A stretch of DNA of 5,856 bases from Desulfatirhabdium sp964549995 (GTDB lineage: Bacteria; Desulfobacterota; Desulfobacteria; Desulfobacterales; Desulfatirhabdiaceae): positions 1 to 5,856 of the forward strand of contig CAZJXF010000188.1 in NCBI GenBank assembly GCA_964549995.1. The letters are read 5' to 3'. The position numbers and the translations under genes were made by a program. How positions within the stretch are numbered: the stretch's first letter is position 1; each line of letters begins with the position of its first letter. Below the pieces are notes generated by a model. The model was not told the DNA's origin. It ran no database searches and was given only the letters and a program-made list of their open reading frames with translations. Shown here one piece after another: positions 1 to 5,856 of this stretch.

Positions 1-305
1 TGGAACAGCAGAAATCCAAGATCGCTCTCATGCTGGCCAAGGAAAAGGCGACTGCCGAAGAAGCTGCAAAGCGCATCTCCGGCGTGGTGGTGCAGATTCG
101 CGCAAAAGTCAGCGAAGAAAACCGGCTGTATGGCTCCGTCGGTGTTCGGGAGATCGCCGAGGCGTTGAAAGAAATCGGCATCGAGGTGGAACGGAAGATG
201 ATTCTGCTGGCCGAACCCATCAAAACGACGGGTTCCTTTACGGTACCCATTCGGGTCTACAAAGAAGTCGAACCGGAAATCACGGTGGAAGTCTTGGCCG
301 AATAG
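1..305 (+). CDS. rplI: 50S ribosomal protein L9, C-terminal part (5' end outside window)
   Basis: This is the 3' end of the L9 gene. The reading frame is open from base 3 and ends at TAG 303-305, giving 100 visible residues; L9 is usually about 150, so roughly the first third lies off the left edge. L9 binds 23S rRNA near the L1 stalk and helps keep the reading frame. The visible part begins in the long connecting helix (lysine-, alanine- and glutamate-rich) and then holds the C-terminal RNA-binding domain. Recognisable family segments are LYGSVGVREIAEAL, the GIEVERKMI strand, the EPIKTTGSFTVPIRVY segment and a closing ITVEVLAE. An internal ATG at position 30 is not the start, because the frame and the helix continue upstream of it. 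rplI followed by dnaB is a common bacterial arrangement, often after rpsF and rpsR, which would lie to the left. Identification is firm from the C-terminal domain alone. Confidence 0.95.
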   Translation, partial: EQQKSKIALMLAKEKATAEEAAKRISGVVVQIRAKVSEENRLYGSVGVREIAEALKEIGIEVERKMILLAEPIKTTGSFTVPIRVYKEVEPEITVEVLAE

Positions 306-339
306 GCGGCTTCTTGTGTCCAACAGGAGAAGTCCCCTC

Positions 340-429
340 ATGCAGCAGGTCGGATGCATCGTTCGACCGTATGGAAACGATGGGCCATGTGGCCGGGTGG
401 AATACCCGGCCATCCGCCCCGAAGACTGA
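340..429 (+). CDS. possible 29-aa small ORF between rplI and dnaB
   Basis: An ATG at 340 opens a 29-codon frame ending at TGA 427-429. An AGGAG at 325-329 lies 10 nt upstream, a usable though slightly long Shine-Dalgarno spacing. The predicted peptide begins MQQVGCIVRPYG, has cysteines at positions 6 and 17, and ends AIRPED; there is no membrane segment or signal peptide. It starts 34 nt after the rplI stop, so it could be translated from the rplI transcript. The second half of the frame coincides with the hairpin at 382-419, so the sequence may be constrained by RNA structure instead of protein. I do not recognise the peptide, and a frame of this length arises easily by chance. The ribosome-binding site is the only positive evidence for it. 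Confidence 0.22.
   Translation: MQQVGCIVRPYGNDGPCGRVEYPAIRPED
348..382 (+). other. two mutually exclusive short hairpins
   Basis: Two inverted repeats overlap here. GGTCG (348-352) can pair with CGACC (364-368). CATCGTT (357-363) can pair with AACGATG (376-382). The second stem's left arm is in the first stem's loop, and the first stem's right arm is in the second stem's loop. They could therefore form a pseudoknot or alternate with each other. The left arm region also contains the palindrome GATGCATC (353-360). Whether this matters is unknown; stems of 5 and 7 bp are not rare by chance. Confidence 0.2.
382..419 (+). other. strong GC-rich hairpin in the rplI-dnaB gap
   Basis: TGGCCGGGT (390-398) and ACCCGGCCA (404-412) form a perfect 9-bp stem closed by the 5-nt loop GGAAT. 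An outer helix, GGGC (382-385) with GCCC (416-419), can extend it across a small internal loop. The stem should be very stable in RNA. It is not followed by a U-tract (the next bases are CGAAGACTG), so it does not look like an ordinary intrinsic terminator. More likely roles are a partial terminator or pause site, a processing or mRNA-stability element separating rplI from dnaB expression, or a structure inside the small ORF that it overlaps. Confidence 0.55.
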
Positions 430-481
430 AAAGCGCCGGAGCGCCCCTCAGCACCATCGCATTCCATTACACGTGTTTTAA

Positions 482-515
482 CTTCTGACTCCTAACTCCT
501 AACTCCTGACTCCTG
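482..515 (+). repeat. heptanucleotide tandem array 1 (CTCCTRA, about 5 units)
   Basis: The units in order are CTTCTGA (482-488), CTCCTAA (489-495), CTCCTAA (496-502), CTCCTGA (503-509) and a partial CTCCTG (510-515), followed by TTTTT. The same heptamer in inverted orientation makes array 2 at 5577-5618. Seven-base tandem repeats of this style resemble the short tandemly repeated repetitive (STRR) sequences known in intergenic DNA of cyanobacteria and other bacteria; that likeness is in form only. The array sits 85 nt upstream of the dnaB ATG in a pyrimidine-rich stretch that continues to about 550, and would be in the dnaB 5' leader if transcription comes from rplI. Confidence 0.9.
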
Positions 516-599
516 TTTTTCGGCAGAAAGCCCTTTCCCCTTCTTTTTCAGTCGGTCCGGTTGCTCGACAACCTCATTTTCCCTAAAGCATACGCTACC

Positions 600-1973
600 A
601 TGAGCCCCAGACGCAGCACAACGACGACATCTTCCACCGATCCCTCCCTGAGTCATCTTCCGCCGCAAAACGTCGAGGCCGAAGAATCGATTCTCAGCGC
701 CATTCTCATGGACAATTCGGTTCTGCCGGATGTTGTGGAGGTCCTTCGATCGGAAGATTTCTACAAAGGCGCCCATCAGAAGATCTTTGCCGCCGTTCTC
801 GAACTCTTCGATCGCAATGAACCGGTCGATCTCGTCACACTGACCGAAGCACTCAAGGCGAAGGGACATTTGAAGACGATCGGCGGTCCATCCGTCTTGC
901 TGCATATCCTCGAGAACGCCCCCATTGCGGTCAATCCGGCCCAGTATGCCAAGATCATCAAGGACAAGGCGTGCCTGAGAAAACTCATCGAAAAGTCCAC
1001 CCAGATCGTGCACCGCTGTTTCGAGGACACGGGAGAAGTGGATGAAGTACTGGATTTTGCCGAAGCATCCATTTTCGAGGTTTCTCAGCACAAGGTGAAG
1101 CAGGCATTCACCCACATCGGAGACCTCATCGACGGCAACATCGACCGGCTTCAGGAGCGGGAAGAAAACAAAGCGCTCTACACAGGCATTCCAACAGGGT
1201 TCGAAGGATTCGACAGACTCACCTCCGGCCTTCAGAAGGCGGACCTGGTCATTCTCGCCGCAAGGCCGAGCATGGGAAAAACGGCTCTTGCCCTCAACAT
1301 CGCCCGGAATGTCGCCGTCGAATCGAACGTTCCCTGCGCCGTGTTTTCTCTCGAAATGTCCAAGGAACAGCTTTCGATGCGAATGCTCTGCGCCGAAGCC
1401 CGCATCGATACCGGTAGGCTTCGGGACGGGTTCTTCAGCCAGGAGGACTGGGGACGGATTACCCATGCCGCATCCGTGTTGTCGGAAGCCCCGATCTTCA
1501 TTGACGATTCGGCGGACATCTCCGCACTCACCATCCGGGCCAAAGCCCGAAGACTGAAAATGGAAAAAAATCTCGGCCTCATTATCATCGATTACCTGCA
1601 GTTGATGAAAAGCACGGTTTCCGCCGAGCGAAGAGATTTGGAAATTTCGGACATCTCTCGATCGATCAAGTCCCTGGCGAAGGAACTCGACATTCCCATC
1701 ATCGCCCTCTCCCAGCTCAACCGAAAATTGGAGGAACGAAGCGACAAACGGCCCCAGCTCTCCGACCTGCGGGAATCCGGTGCCCTGGAGCAGGATGCCG
1801 ACATCGTCGCCTTCATCTATCGGGATGAGGTCTACAACCGGGAGGAAAACAACCCGAACCGGGGACAGGCAGAGATCATCGTTGCCAAACACCGCAACGG
1901 ACCCACCGGAATGATTCCATTGGTGTTCTTGAAAGCGTACACCCGCTTCGAAAACCCGGCCGACAGACGATGA
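600..1973 (+). CDS. dnaB: replicative DNA helicase DnaB
   Basis: Hexameric 5'-3' helicase that unwinds DNA at the replication fork and binds primase. With the ATG at 600 the protein is 457 aa, normal for DnaB. The N-terminal domain starts at the classic LPPQNVEAEESILSAIL segment (about residues 20-36). The RecA-like ATPase domain has Walker A ARPSMGKTA (about 221-229, lysine at 227), the SLEMSKEQL segment, Walker B LIIIDYLQL (about 327-335), LSQLNR (about 370-375), the SDLRESGALEQDADIV motif, and KHRNGPTG near the C-terminus, which carries the conserved Lys/Arg finger residues. No intein interrupts it. A TTG at 561 would add 13 residues; I prefer the ATG because family N-termini before LPPQN are short. 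Neither start has a clear Shine-Dalgarno sequence. The stop overlaps the hflX start (ATGA), so the two are probably translationally coupled. Identity is certain; the start is likely. Confidence 0.97.
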   Translation: MSPRRSTTTTSSTDPSLSHLPPQNVEAEESILSAILMDNSVLPDVVEVLRSEDFYKGAHQKIFAAVLELFDRNEPVDLVTLTEALKAKGHLKTIGGPSVLLHILENAPIAVNPAQYAKIIKDKACLRKLIEKSTQIVHRCFEDTGEVDEVLDFAEASIFEVSQHKVKQAFTHIGDLIDGNIDRLQEREENKALYTGIPTGFEGFDRLTSGLQKADLVILAARPSMGKTALALNIARNVAVESNVPCAVFSLEMSKEQLSMRMLCAEARIDTGRLRDGFFSQEDWGRITHAASVLSEAPIFIDDSADISALTIRAKARRLKMEKNLGLIIIDYLQLMKSTVSAERRDLEISDISRSIKSLAKELDIPIIALSQLNRKLEERSDKRPQLSDLRESGALEQDADIVAFIYRDEVYNREENNPNRGQAEIIVAKHRNGPTGMIPLVFLKAYTRFENPADRR

Positions 1974-3673
1974 AATCGATATTCGGTCAGACGACTGGTC
2001 TCAAGCCCAGTCAGATCAAGCGATTGGAAGCCTTCTACAAGAGACGCGTTCCACCGATGCATCTGCTCGGTTGGGACATGACCTTGGAAATGTGTCGCCT
2101 TTCGGCGGAAACCGGTCGTCAGATCGGACTCCTCATCGACCGACAGGGACGCGTTGCCTTCGTTCTGATCGGAGATCATGACCGGATTCTCATTCCGGAG
2201 CTGAAAGGATATCGAAAATTATCCGGAAGGTTATGCGGTCTGCGCTTCGTCCATACCCTCCTTTCTTCCGGCGGGCTCTCGACGGACGATCTCACCGATT
2301 TGTCCCTGTTGCGACTCGATCTCATCGTTGTCGTATCCGTCAAACCCGAAACCGCGCTGCCCTATCGAGCCCAAATGGCTCACATCCTACCCGGCTCCGA
2401 AGATCCGCTGAAGCCTTATCGTCTTCTGCCGATCGAGCCGGCGGTCAGCACATTCTTTGAGCGAGGCGATTGTCTCGAAACGATCCTGGCCATCGAGGCC
2501 GAATGGCGTCGGGAAGAGCCGGAGCAGCGCCTCGATGCGGGACACCCCCAGGCTGAAGGAGCCATACTGGTAAGTGTGTCCACCGGACCGAAACGAGCGG
2601 CCCTCGAATCCCTCGACGAGCTCGAGGAACTTGCCCGATCGAGCGGCATCCGGGTGGTGGATCGGTTCCTTCAAATGCGCAGCCAGGCCGATCCCCGGTT
2701 TCTGCTCGGTACCGGAAAACTGCAGGAACTATCCCTGAAGGCGCTTCATCACGGTGTGGGGCTTCTCATCTTCGATCAAGAGCTCAACCCCTCGCAACTG
2801 CGCTCCATCACGGACGCCATCCCGATCAAGGTCATCGATCGCACCCAGCTCATTTTGGATATTTTCGCCCAGCGGGCCAAGTCCCGGGAAGGAAAACTGC
2901 AGGTAGAGCTGGCCCAGCTGAAATACATGCTGCCAAGGCTCGTCACCAAGAACACGGCCATGTCGAGACTTACGGGGGGGATCGGCGGCAGGGGGCCCGG
3001 AGAAACCAAACTGGAGATCAACCGGCGGCGGGCCAGGGAAAGAATCCACCGGTTGGAACAGGCCCTGGTCGAGGTGAGTCGTCAGCGCAAGCAGCAGAAA
3101 GCCCAGCGAAGCCGGATGGGTCTTCCGGTGATCTCGATCATCGGTTATACGAACGCCGGCAAATCCACGCTTCTCAACACCCTCACCCACAGTCAGGTCC
3201 TTGCCGAGCAGCGTATGTTCGCCACCCTCGATCCATCGAGCCGACGGCTTCGCTTCCCGAAGGACATCGAGGCCATCATCACCGATACGGTCGGCTTCAT
3301 CAAGGACCTTCCCAAAGACCTTCAGGTAGCCTTCCGAGCTACCCTCGAGGAGCTCGAAAGCGCCACCGTCCTGCTGCATGTCATCGACATTTCCAACGAA
3401 CGATGCGAATCCCAGCTCGAATCCGTCGAACACATCGTCGAGAATCTCGGCCTGAAGCATATTCCGATGCTTCGCATCTGGAACAAGATCGATCGGGTCA
3501 GCCCCGAGACGGTGAGCTTGTATGTGCATCGCTACGGGGGGATCCCCGTGAGCGCCATCCAGCGGCAGACCCTCGTCCCCCTGATCGAGCGGCTCACCGA
3601 GATGCTCGATCTTCGAAAGGCAGGCGACACGCTGCCGCTGGACAGCCCCGGTATTATGCCATCGCAGGAGTGA
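1970..3673 (+). CDS. hflX: GTPase HflX, long form with N-terminal extension
   Basis: HflX is a ribosome-binding GTPase that splits stalled or hibernating 70S ribosomes. The protein has 567 aa, longer than the roughly 400-430 of many HflX proteins. Residues 1 to about 190 are an extra N-terminal region. The HflX domain then begins (AILVSVSTG; DPRFLLGTGKLQEL about 241-254; LLIFDQELNPSQLRSI), followed by the GGIGGRGPGETKLE motif (336-349) and a basic coiled linker. The G domain has G1 GYTNAGKST (392-400), switch I ATLDPSSR (418-425), G3 DTVGF (439-443), G4 NKID (505-508) and a G5-like SA (528-529). All GTPase motifs are intact. The ATG at 1970 overlaps the dnaB stop by 4 bp and has no separate ribosome-binding site, which points to coupling with dnaB. 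The last 20 bp overlap the convergent radical SAM gene. Long HflX forms are, to my knowledge, usual in deltaproteobacteria. Confidence 0.96.
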   Translation: MKSIFGQTTGLKPSQIKRLEAFYKRRVPPMHLLGWDMTLEMCRLSAETGRQIGLLIDRQGRVAFVLIGDHDRILIPELKGYRKLSGRLCGLRFVHTLLSSGGLSTDDLTDLSLLRLDLIVVVSVKPETALPYRAQMAHILPGSEDPLKPYRLLPIEPAVSTFFERGDCLETILAIEAEWRREEPEQRLDAGHPQAEGAILVSVSTGPKRAALESLDELEELARSSGIRVVDRFLQMRSQADPRFLLGTGKLQELSLKALHHGVGLLIFDQELNPSQLRSITDAIPIKVIDRTQLILDIFAQRAKSREGKLQVELAQLKYMLPRLVTKNTAMSRLTGGIGGRGPGETKLEINRRRARERIHRLEQALVEVSRQRKQQKAQRSRMGLPVISIIGYTNAGKSTLLNTLTHSQVLAEQRMFATLDPSSRRLRFPKDIEAIITDTVGFIKDLPKDLQVAFRATLEELESATVLLHVIDISNERCESQLESVEHIVENLGLKHIPMLRIWNKIDRVSPETVSLYVHRYGGIPVSAIQRQTLVPLIERLTEMLDLRKAGDTLPLDSPGIMPSQE

Positions 3674-5387
3674 CCACCGGCAAAGCCCTGCGGATTTCGG
3701 CCCCGGCCTCTTGTTTTACCGTCTGAACCTGTTCCAACGCCATGGCAGCCGGATTCTTTTCGAGAAAGGTCATCGGTTCGTAGGTTTTTCCCTCCTGCAG
3801 TCTTTTGTCTTCCGCACGCATCGACACGAGAAGCCGCGTTCCCACGACAGGCGCCAGTGCCCGCGCCTTCCAGCCGAAGAGGTTCTTCATTTCCGAAAGC
3901 AAGGCTTCGAGCTGGGACACGGGCTTTCCGTGCTGTTTGAACCAGTGTTGCATGGCCCAGACGGCACCGGCATACGTGGTTGCCATGGATCGGTTTTCCC
4001 AAGCGATCCTACGACGGATCCGGGCATCCGGATGGTTTCTGTAACGCTTCCATCCCTCCATCTGGGTGCGGATCAAGCGGGCAAGGCTTGGACCGTTCAC
4101 TTCAAAATCCCGCTGGAACGCATCCGCCAAAAATTTCGTCTCCCATCCGGCAGGAATGTGGGGATGCCGAAAGGAAAACCGATATTGCCCATGGGTGTCT
4201 GCAATGTCGATCTCATCGGCAGACAACAAGGATCCTTCGGCCTTGTGTTTTTCATAGAGCTGGGTACCTGGATTCGGGGTATAGAGCATGAATTGATGGA
4301 AATCGGTTGCATGGGATACAGCATAATCGATGACCGCCTGCATGTCTTCGGGGCGGTGTTCCTCGAGGCCGATGATCGTCGATCCCAGCACCCGAATGCC
4401 ATGCGACTGCAGTTTCCTGACCAGGGCCCGGGTATCCACATGGCGAAGTTTGGGATAGGCTGCATTGTCACCTTCCAATCCCATCCAGACCCAAGACACC
4501 CCAAGCCCGACAAGCTGTTCGATGTCGTAGGATTCGAGTACTCGGGCAGAGCTGAACACATAGAGGGACCAGCTCTTGTCGTGCTGCTGCATCAGCTCGA
4601 GAAGCCGAAGCGCCCGTTTTCGGTGCAGCAGAAAGTTTTCGTCCAGGACAAAAAACGACTGAACCCCCAGTTTTCCCTCGATCTGCTGCATTACATCGAA
4701 GAGGGCGTCTCCGGTCTCATAGAAATTGATAAAATGCCCTTTTCCGCCGAAGAGTGCAGAAGTCGAGCAGAAATTGCAGCCTACCGGACAGCCGACGGAA
4801 GGCATTAGAATGGCTGCCGTATCCCCCGGTTTCTCCTTCGGGCTGTAGCCGAGAATGCGCATCCCGAAACCGGAGTAGACGGCAGGATGACGGATCGGAG
4901 CCTTCGGATCCTGACCGAGAAACCGGCGAAACCAGGCCACGCCGTCTCCTTTGACAAAATGATCGGCATCGACGATGGCTTCCACGTCAACGGCGTTGGT
5001 GACATGGCCGCCGACAACGATCGTAGCCCTGGGCTGATAGAGGCGTACCAGTCGACACATTTCCGCCACTTTTCGAATGTTGGGAATAATACCGCTGATA
5101 CCGATGATGTCATAGCTCGTTTGCTGAAGCTCGGCAATGAATCGTTCCCGCGTCGGGAAATCGAGCAGGGTACATGGGGCATCGATGTTCGCCTGCATCA
5201 ACAGCAGACCGAAACTTCGATGAAACATCCGCAGGGAGAAAACCCCCTGAAACCGGGTGACTTGATTGTGGTAGAGCTCCATGGGATTGATGGTGCGAGA
5301 GCCGAAGGCATCGTCCTGGGCATAGGGACCGAAAACGCTCGAGAGCAGAATTCTGGCGTGTTTTCCGAGGGGATGGGTGGGGAACAT
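3654..5387 (-). CDS. B12-binding-type radical SAM protein, substrate unknown
   Basis: Predicted cytosolic 577-aa radical SAM enzyme. Residues about 60-155 look like a cobalamin-binding Rossmann domain: IIGISGIIPNIRKVAEMCRL, then ATIVVGGH (about 121-128), then DADHFVKGDG (140-149), which matches the D-x-V-x-x-G-E-G region of such proteins. No DxHxxG motif is present, which is common in B12-type radical SAM proteins. The [4Fe-4S] motif is CPVGCNFC (Cys200, Cys204, Cys207; CX3CX2C). Further radical SAM barrel features are FFVLDENFLLHRKRALRLLELM, WMGLEGDN, LGSTIIGLEEH (about 334-344) and LYTPNPGTQLYE. Residues after about 405 form a basic, Trp/Arg-rich C-terminal region I cannot assign. The start is well supported: AAGGAG (5400-5395) lies 7 nt before the ATG. 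It is transcribed toward hflX and shares its last 20 bp with it. Methylation or another radical modification is possible, but I cannot name the substrate. Confidence 0.9.
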   Translation of the reverse strand: MFPTHPLGKHARILLSSVFGPYAQDDAFGSRTINPMELYHNQVTRFQGVFSLRMFHRSFGLLLMQANIDAPCTLLDFPTRERFIAELQQTSYDIIGISGIIPNIRKVAEMCRLVRLYQPRATIVVGGHVTNAVDVEAIVDADHFVKGDGVAWFRRFLGQDPKAPIRHPAVYSGFGMRILGYSPKEKPGDTAAILMPSVGCPVGCNFCSTSALFGGKGHFINFYETGDALFDVMQQIEGKLGVQSFFVLDENFLLHRKRALRLLELMQQHDKSWSLYVFSSARVLESYDIEQLVGLGVSWVWMGLEGDNAAYPKLRHVDTRALVRKLQSHGIRVLGSTIIGLEEHRPEDMQAVIDYAVSHATDFHQFMLYTPNPGTQLYEKHKAEGSLLSADEIDIADTHGQYRFSFRHPHIPAGWETKFLADAFQRDFEVNGPSLARLIRTQMEGWKRYRNHPDARIRRRIAWENRSMATTYAGAVWAMQHWFKQHGKPVSQLEALLSEMKNLFGWKARALAPVVGTRLLVSMRAEDKRLQEGKTYEPMTFLEKNPAAMALEQVQTVKQEAGAEIRRALPVVTPAMA

Positions 5388-5394
5388 GGGCGGA

Positions 5395-5400
5395 CTCCTT
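5395..5400 (-). promoter_or_regulatory. strong ribosome binding site for the radical SAM gene
   Basis: Read on the minus strand, AAGGAG is followed by a 7-nt spacer (TCCGCCC) and then ATG at 5387. This is a near-consensus Shine-Dalgarno sequence at good spacing and fixes the start of the gene. It contrasts with dnaB and hflX, which have none. Confidence 0.85.
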
Positions 5401-5498
5401 TCGTTGGGTGTTGGATCGAAACGATTCAGGATCGATTCGACCGCAACGATACGTCAACGAAAGGAACAGGAACAGCGAAAACGAAACAGATGACATTC

Positions 5499-5527
5499 GT
5501 TTTACATAGGATGGATCCGTTTTTGAA
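5499..5527 (-). promoter_or_regulatory. weak candidate sigma70-type promoter for the radical SAM gene
   Basis: On the minus strand TTCAAA (5527-5522, 4 of 6 to TTGACA) is followed after 17 nt by TAAAAC (5504-5499, 4 of 6 to TATAAT). Transcription would begin near 5492 and give a leader of about 105 nt. The -35 box lies at the outer edge of REP-like copy A. Matches of this quality occur by chance, so this is only a candidate. A TTGACG at about 5456-5451 on the same strand is another possible -35 box but has no good -10 partner. Confidence 0.22.
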
Positions 5528-5574
5528 CTTCGTGAGCGGGGGATACCCCGATAAACTTTCCTACGAAAGTCGAA
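5523..5574. repeat. REP-like palindromic element, copy A (degenerate)
   Basis: This stretch resembles copy B (5648-5722) along its length. Both read ACTT..TGA..GCGGGG, then a GA-rich turn, then ACCC, then CCGAT, and finish with the identical 15-mer TTCCTACGAAAGTCG (5558-5572 here, 5699-5713 in B). The outer arms TTGAACTTCG (5523-5532) and CGAAAGTCGAA (5564-5574) pair imperfectly, at 8 positions with one bulge. An inner hairpin CGGGG-GATA-CCCCG (5537-5550) is perfect. It looks like a shorter, decayed relative of copy B. It lies upstream of the radical SAM gene. Confidence 0.6.
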
Positions 5575-5576
5575 TA

Positions 5577-5618
<42 letters not shown>

Positions 5619-5647
5619 AAAGCGGATGGCCCCCCATTTTTTGTAGC

Positions 5648-5722
5648 TTGCTCCTGCGACTTTCATGAAGCGGGGTGAAACCCGGGTTGCATAGCCGATT
5701 CCTACGAAAGTCGCACCTGCAA
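5648..5722. repeat. REP-like palindromic element, copy B (long stem-loop)
   Basis: TGCGACTTTC (5655-5664) and GAAAGTCGCA (5706-5715) are a perfect 10-bp inverted repeat with a 41-nt loop. Beyond a 3x3 internal loop, TTGC (5648-5651) pairs with GCAA (5719-5722), making 14 bp in all. Inside the loop are GGGT-GAA-ACCC (5673-5683) and the 10-bp palindrome AACCCGGGTT (5679-5688). The form is that of a REP or small MITE-like element: short, palindromic, intergenic, and present at least twice nearby. No transposase is present in the window. Confidence 0.65.
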
Positions 5723-5856
5723 ATTTCCAAGGGCAGAACGACACAGCATCCACTCTTTTTCCGAAGCCGTCTATGCTTTGATGGACTCGCAAAAAGTCGC
5801 TGTACCCCCGATTGTGGGGTGTTTCCGGGCCTGAGCATGGGGGGAGAACCGCCTTT
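5723..5856. other. right-edge intergenic region, no gene recognised
   Basis: I see no convincing coding region here on either strand. Frames that cross this stretch lack ribosome binding sites and run through the repeats. One small inverted repeat is present, ACCCC (5804-5808) with GGGGT (5816-5820), with a 7-nt loop and no U-tract. The stretch around 5778-5800, containing GGACTCGCAAAAAGTCGC, looks to me like a motif seen repeatedly in intergenic DNA of deltaproteobacteria, but that is recollection only. Confidence 0.5.

Noticed and set aside
390..412. Intrinsic terminator for rplI
   Set aside because: The stem is strong, but no U-tract follows it, so I list it as a hairpin of unknown role.
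492..1892. A 466-codon open frame on the minus strand opposite dnaB
   Set aside because: It is a shadow of dnaB codon usage. The plus-strand product has every DnaB motif, and the antisense product has no recognisable domain or ribosome binding site.
1261..1950. Intein or other insertion in dnaB
   Set aside because: dnaB is a frequent intein host, but the Walker A through C-terminal motifs are contiguous and the length is normal.
2974..2980. G7 homopolymer in hflX as a phase-variation or frameshift site
   Set aside because: It encodes part of the conserved GGIGGRGPGE motif, the frame is intact on both sides, and phase variation of hflX is not expected. It is only a place where a sequencing indel could occur.

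Overview
The window looks like chromosomal DNA of moderately high GC from a Gram-negative anaerobe, most likely a Desulfobacterota/deltaproteobacterial lineage. That placement is an inference. It rests on the rplI-dnaB gene order, an HflX with a long N-terminal extension of the kind I associate with deltaproteobacteria, and a large cobalamin-type radical SAM protein. No marker in the window fixes the species.

Layout from left to right: (1) the 3' end of rplI (ribosomal protein L9), running off the left edge; (2) a 294-bp gap with a possible 29-codon small ORF preceded by AGGAG, a strong GC-rich hairpin without a U-tract, and a five-unit heptanucleotide array (CTCCTRA); (3) dnaB, the replicative helicase, joined by an ATGA overlap to (4) hflX, a ribosome-associated GTPase; (5) on the opposite strand, a 577-aa B12-binding-type radical SAM protein of unknown substrate, whose 3' end overlaps the 3' end of hflX by 20 bp; (6) about 470 bp with no convincing gene, holding a possible promoter for the radical SAM gene, two diverged copies of a palindromic REP-like stem-loop, and between them a second heptamer array in inverted orientation to the first.

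rplI, dnaB and hflX are housekeeping genes for translation, replication and ribosome rescue or recycling. dnaB and hflX are almost certainly cotranscribed and translationally coupled. The radical SAM gene is a separate transcription unit with its own strong Shine-Dalgarno sequence. I do not see a new multi-gene system. The most unusual content is in the non-coding flanks: two heptamer arrays pointing inward on both sides of the dnaB-hflX-radical SAM block, and the paired REP-like elements around the right-hand array.
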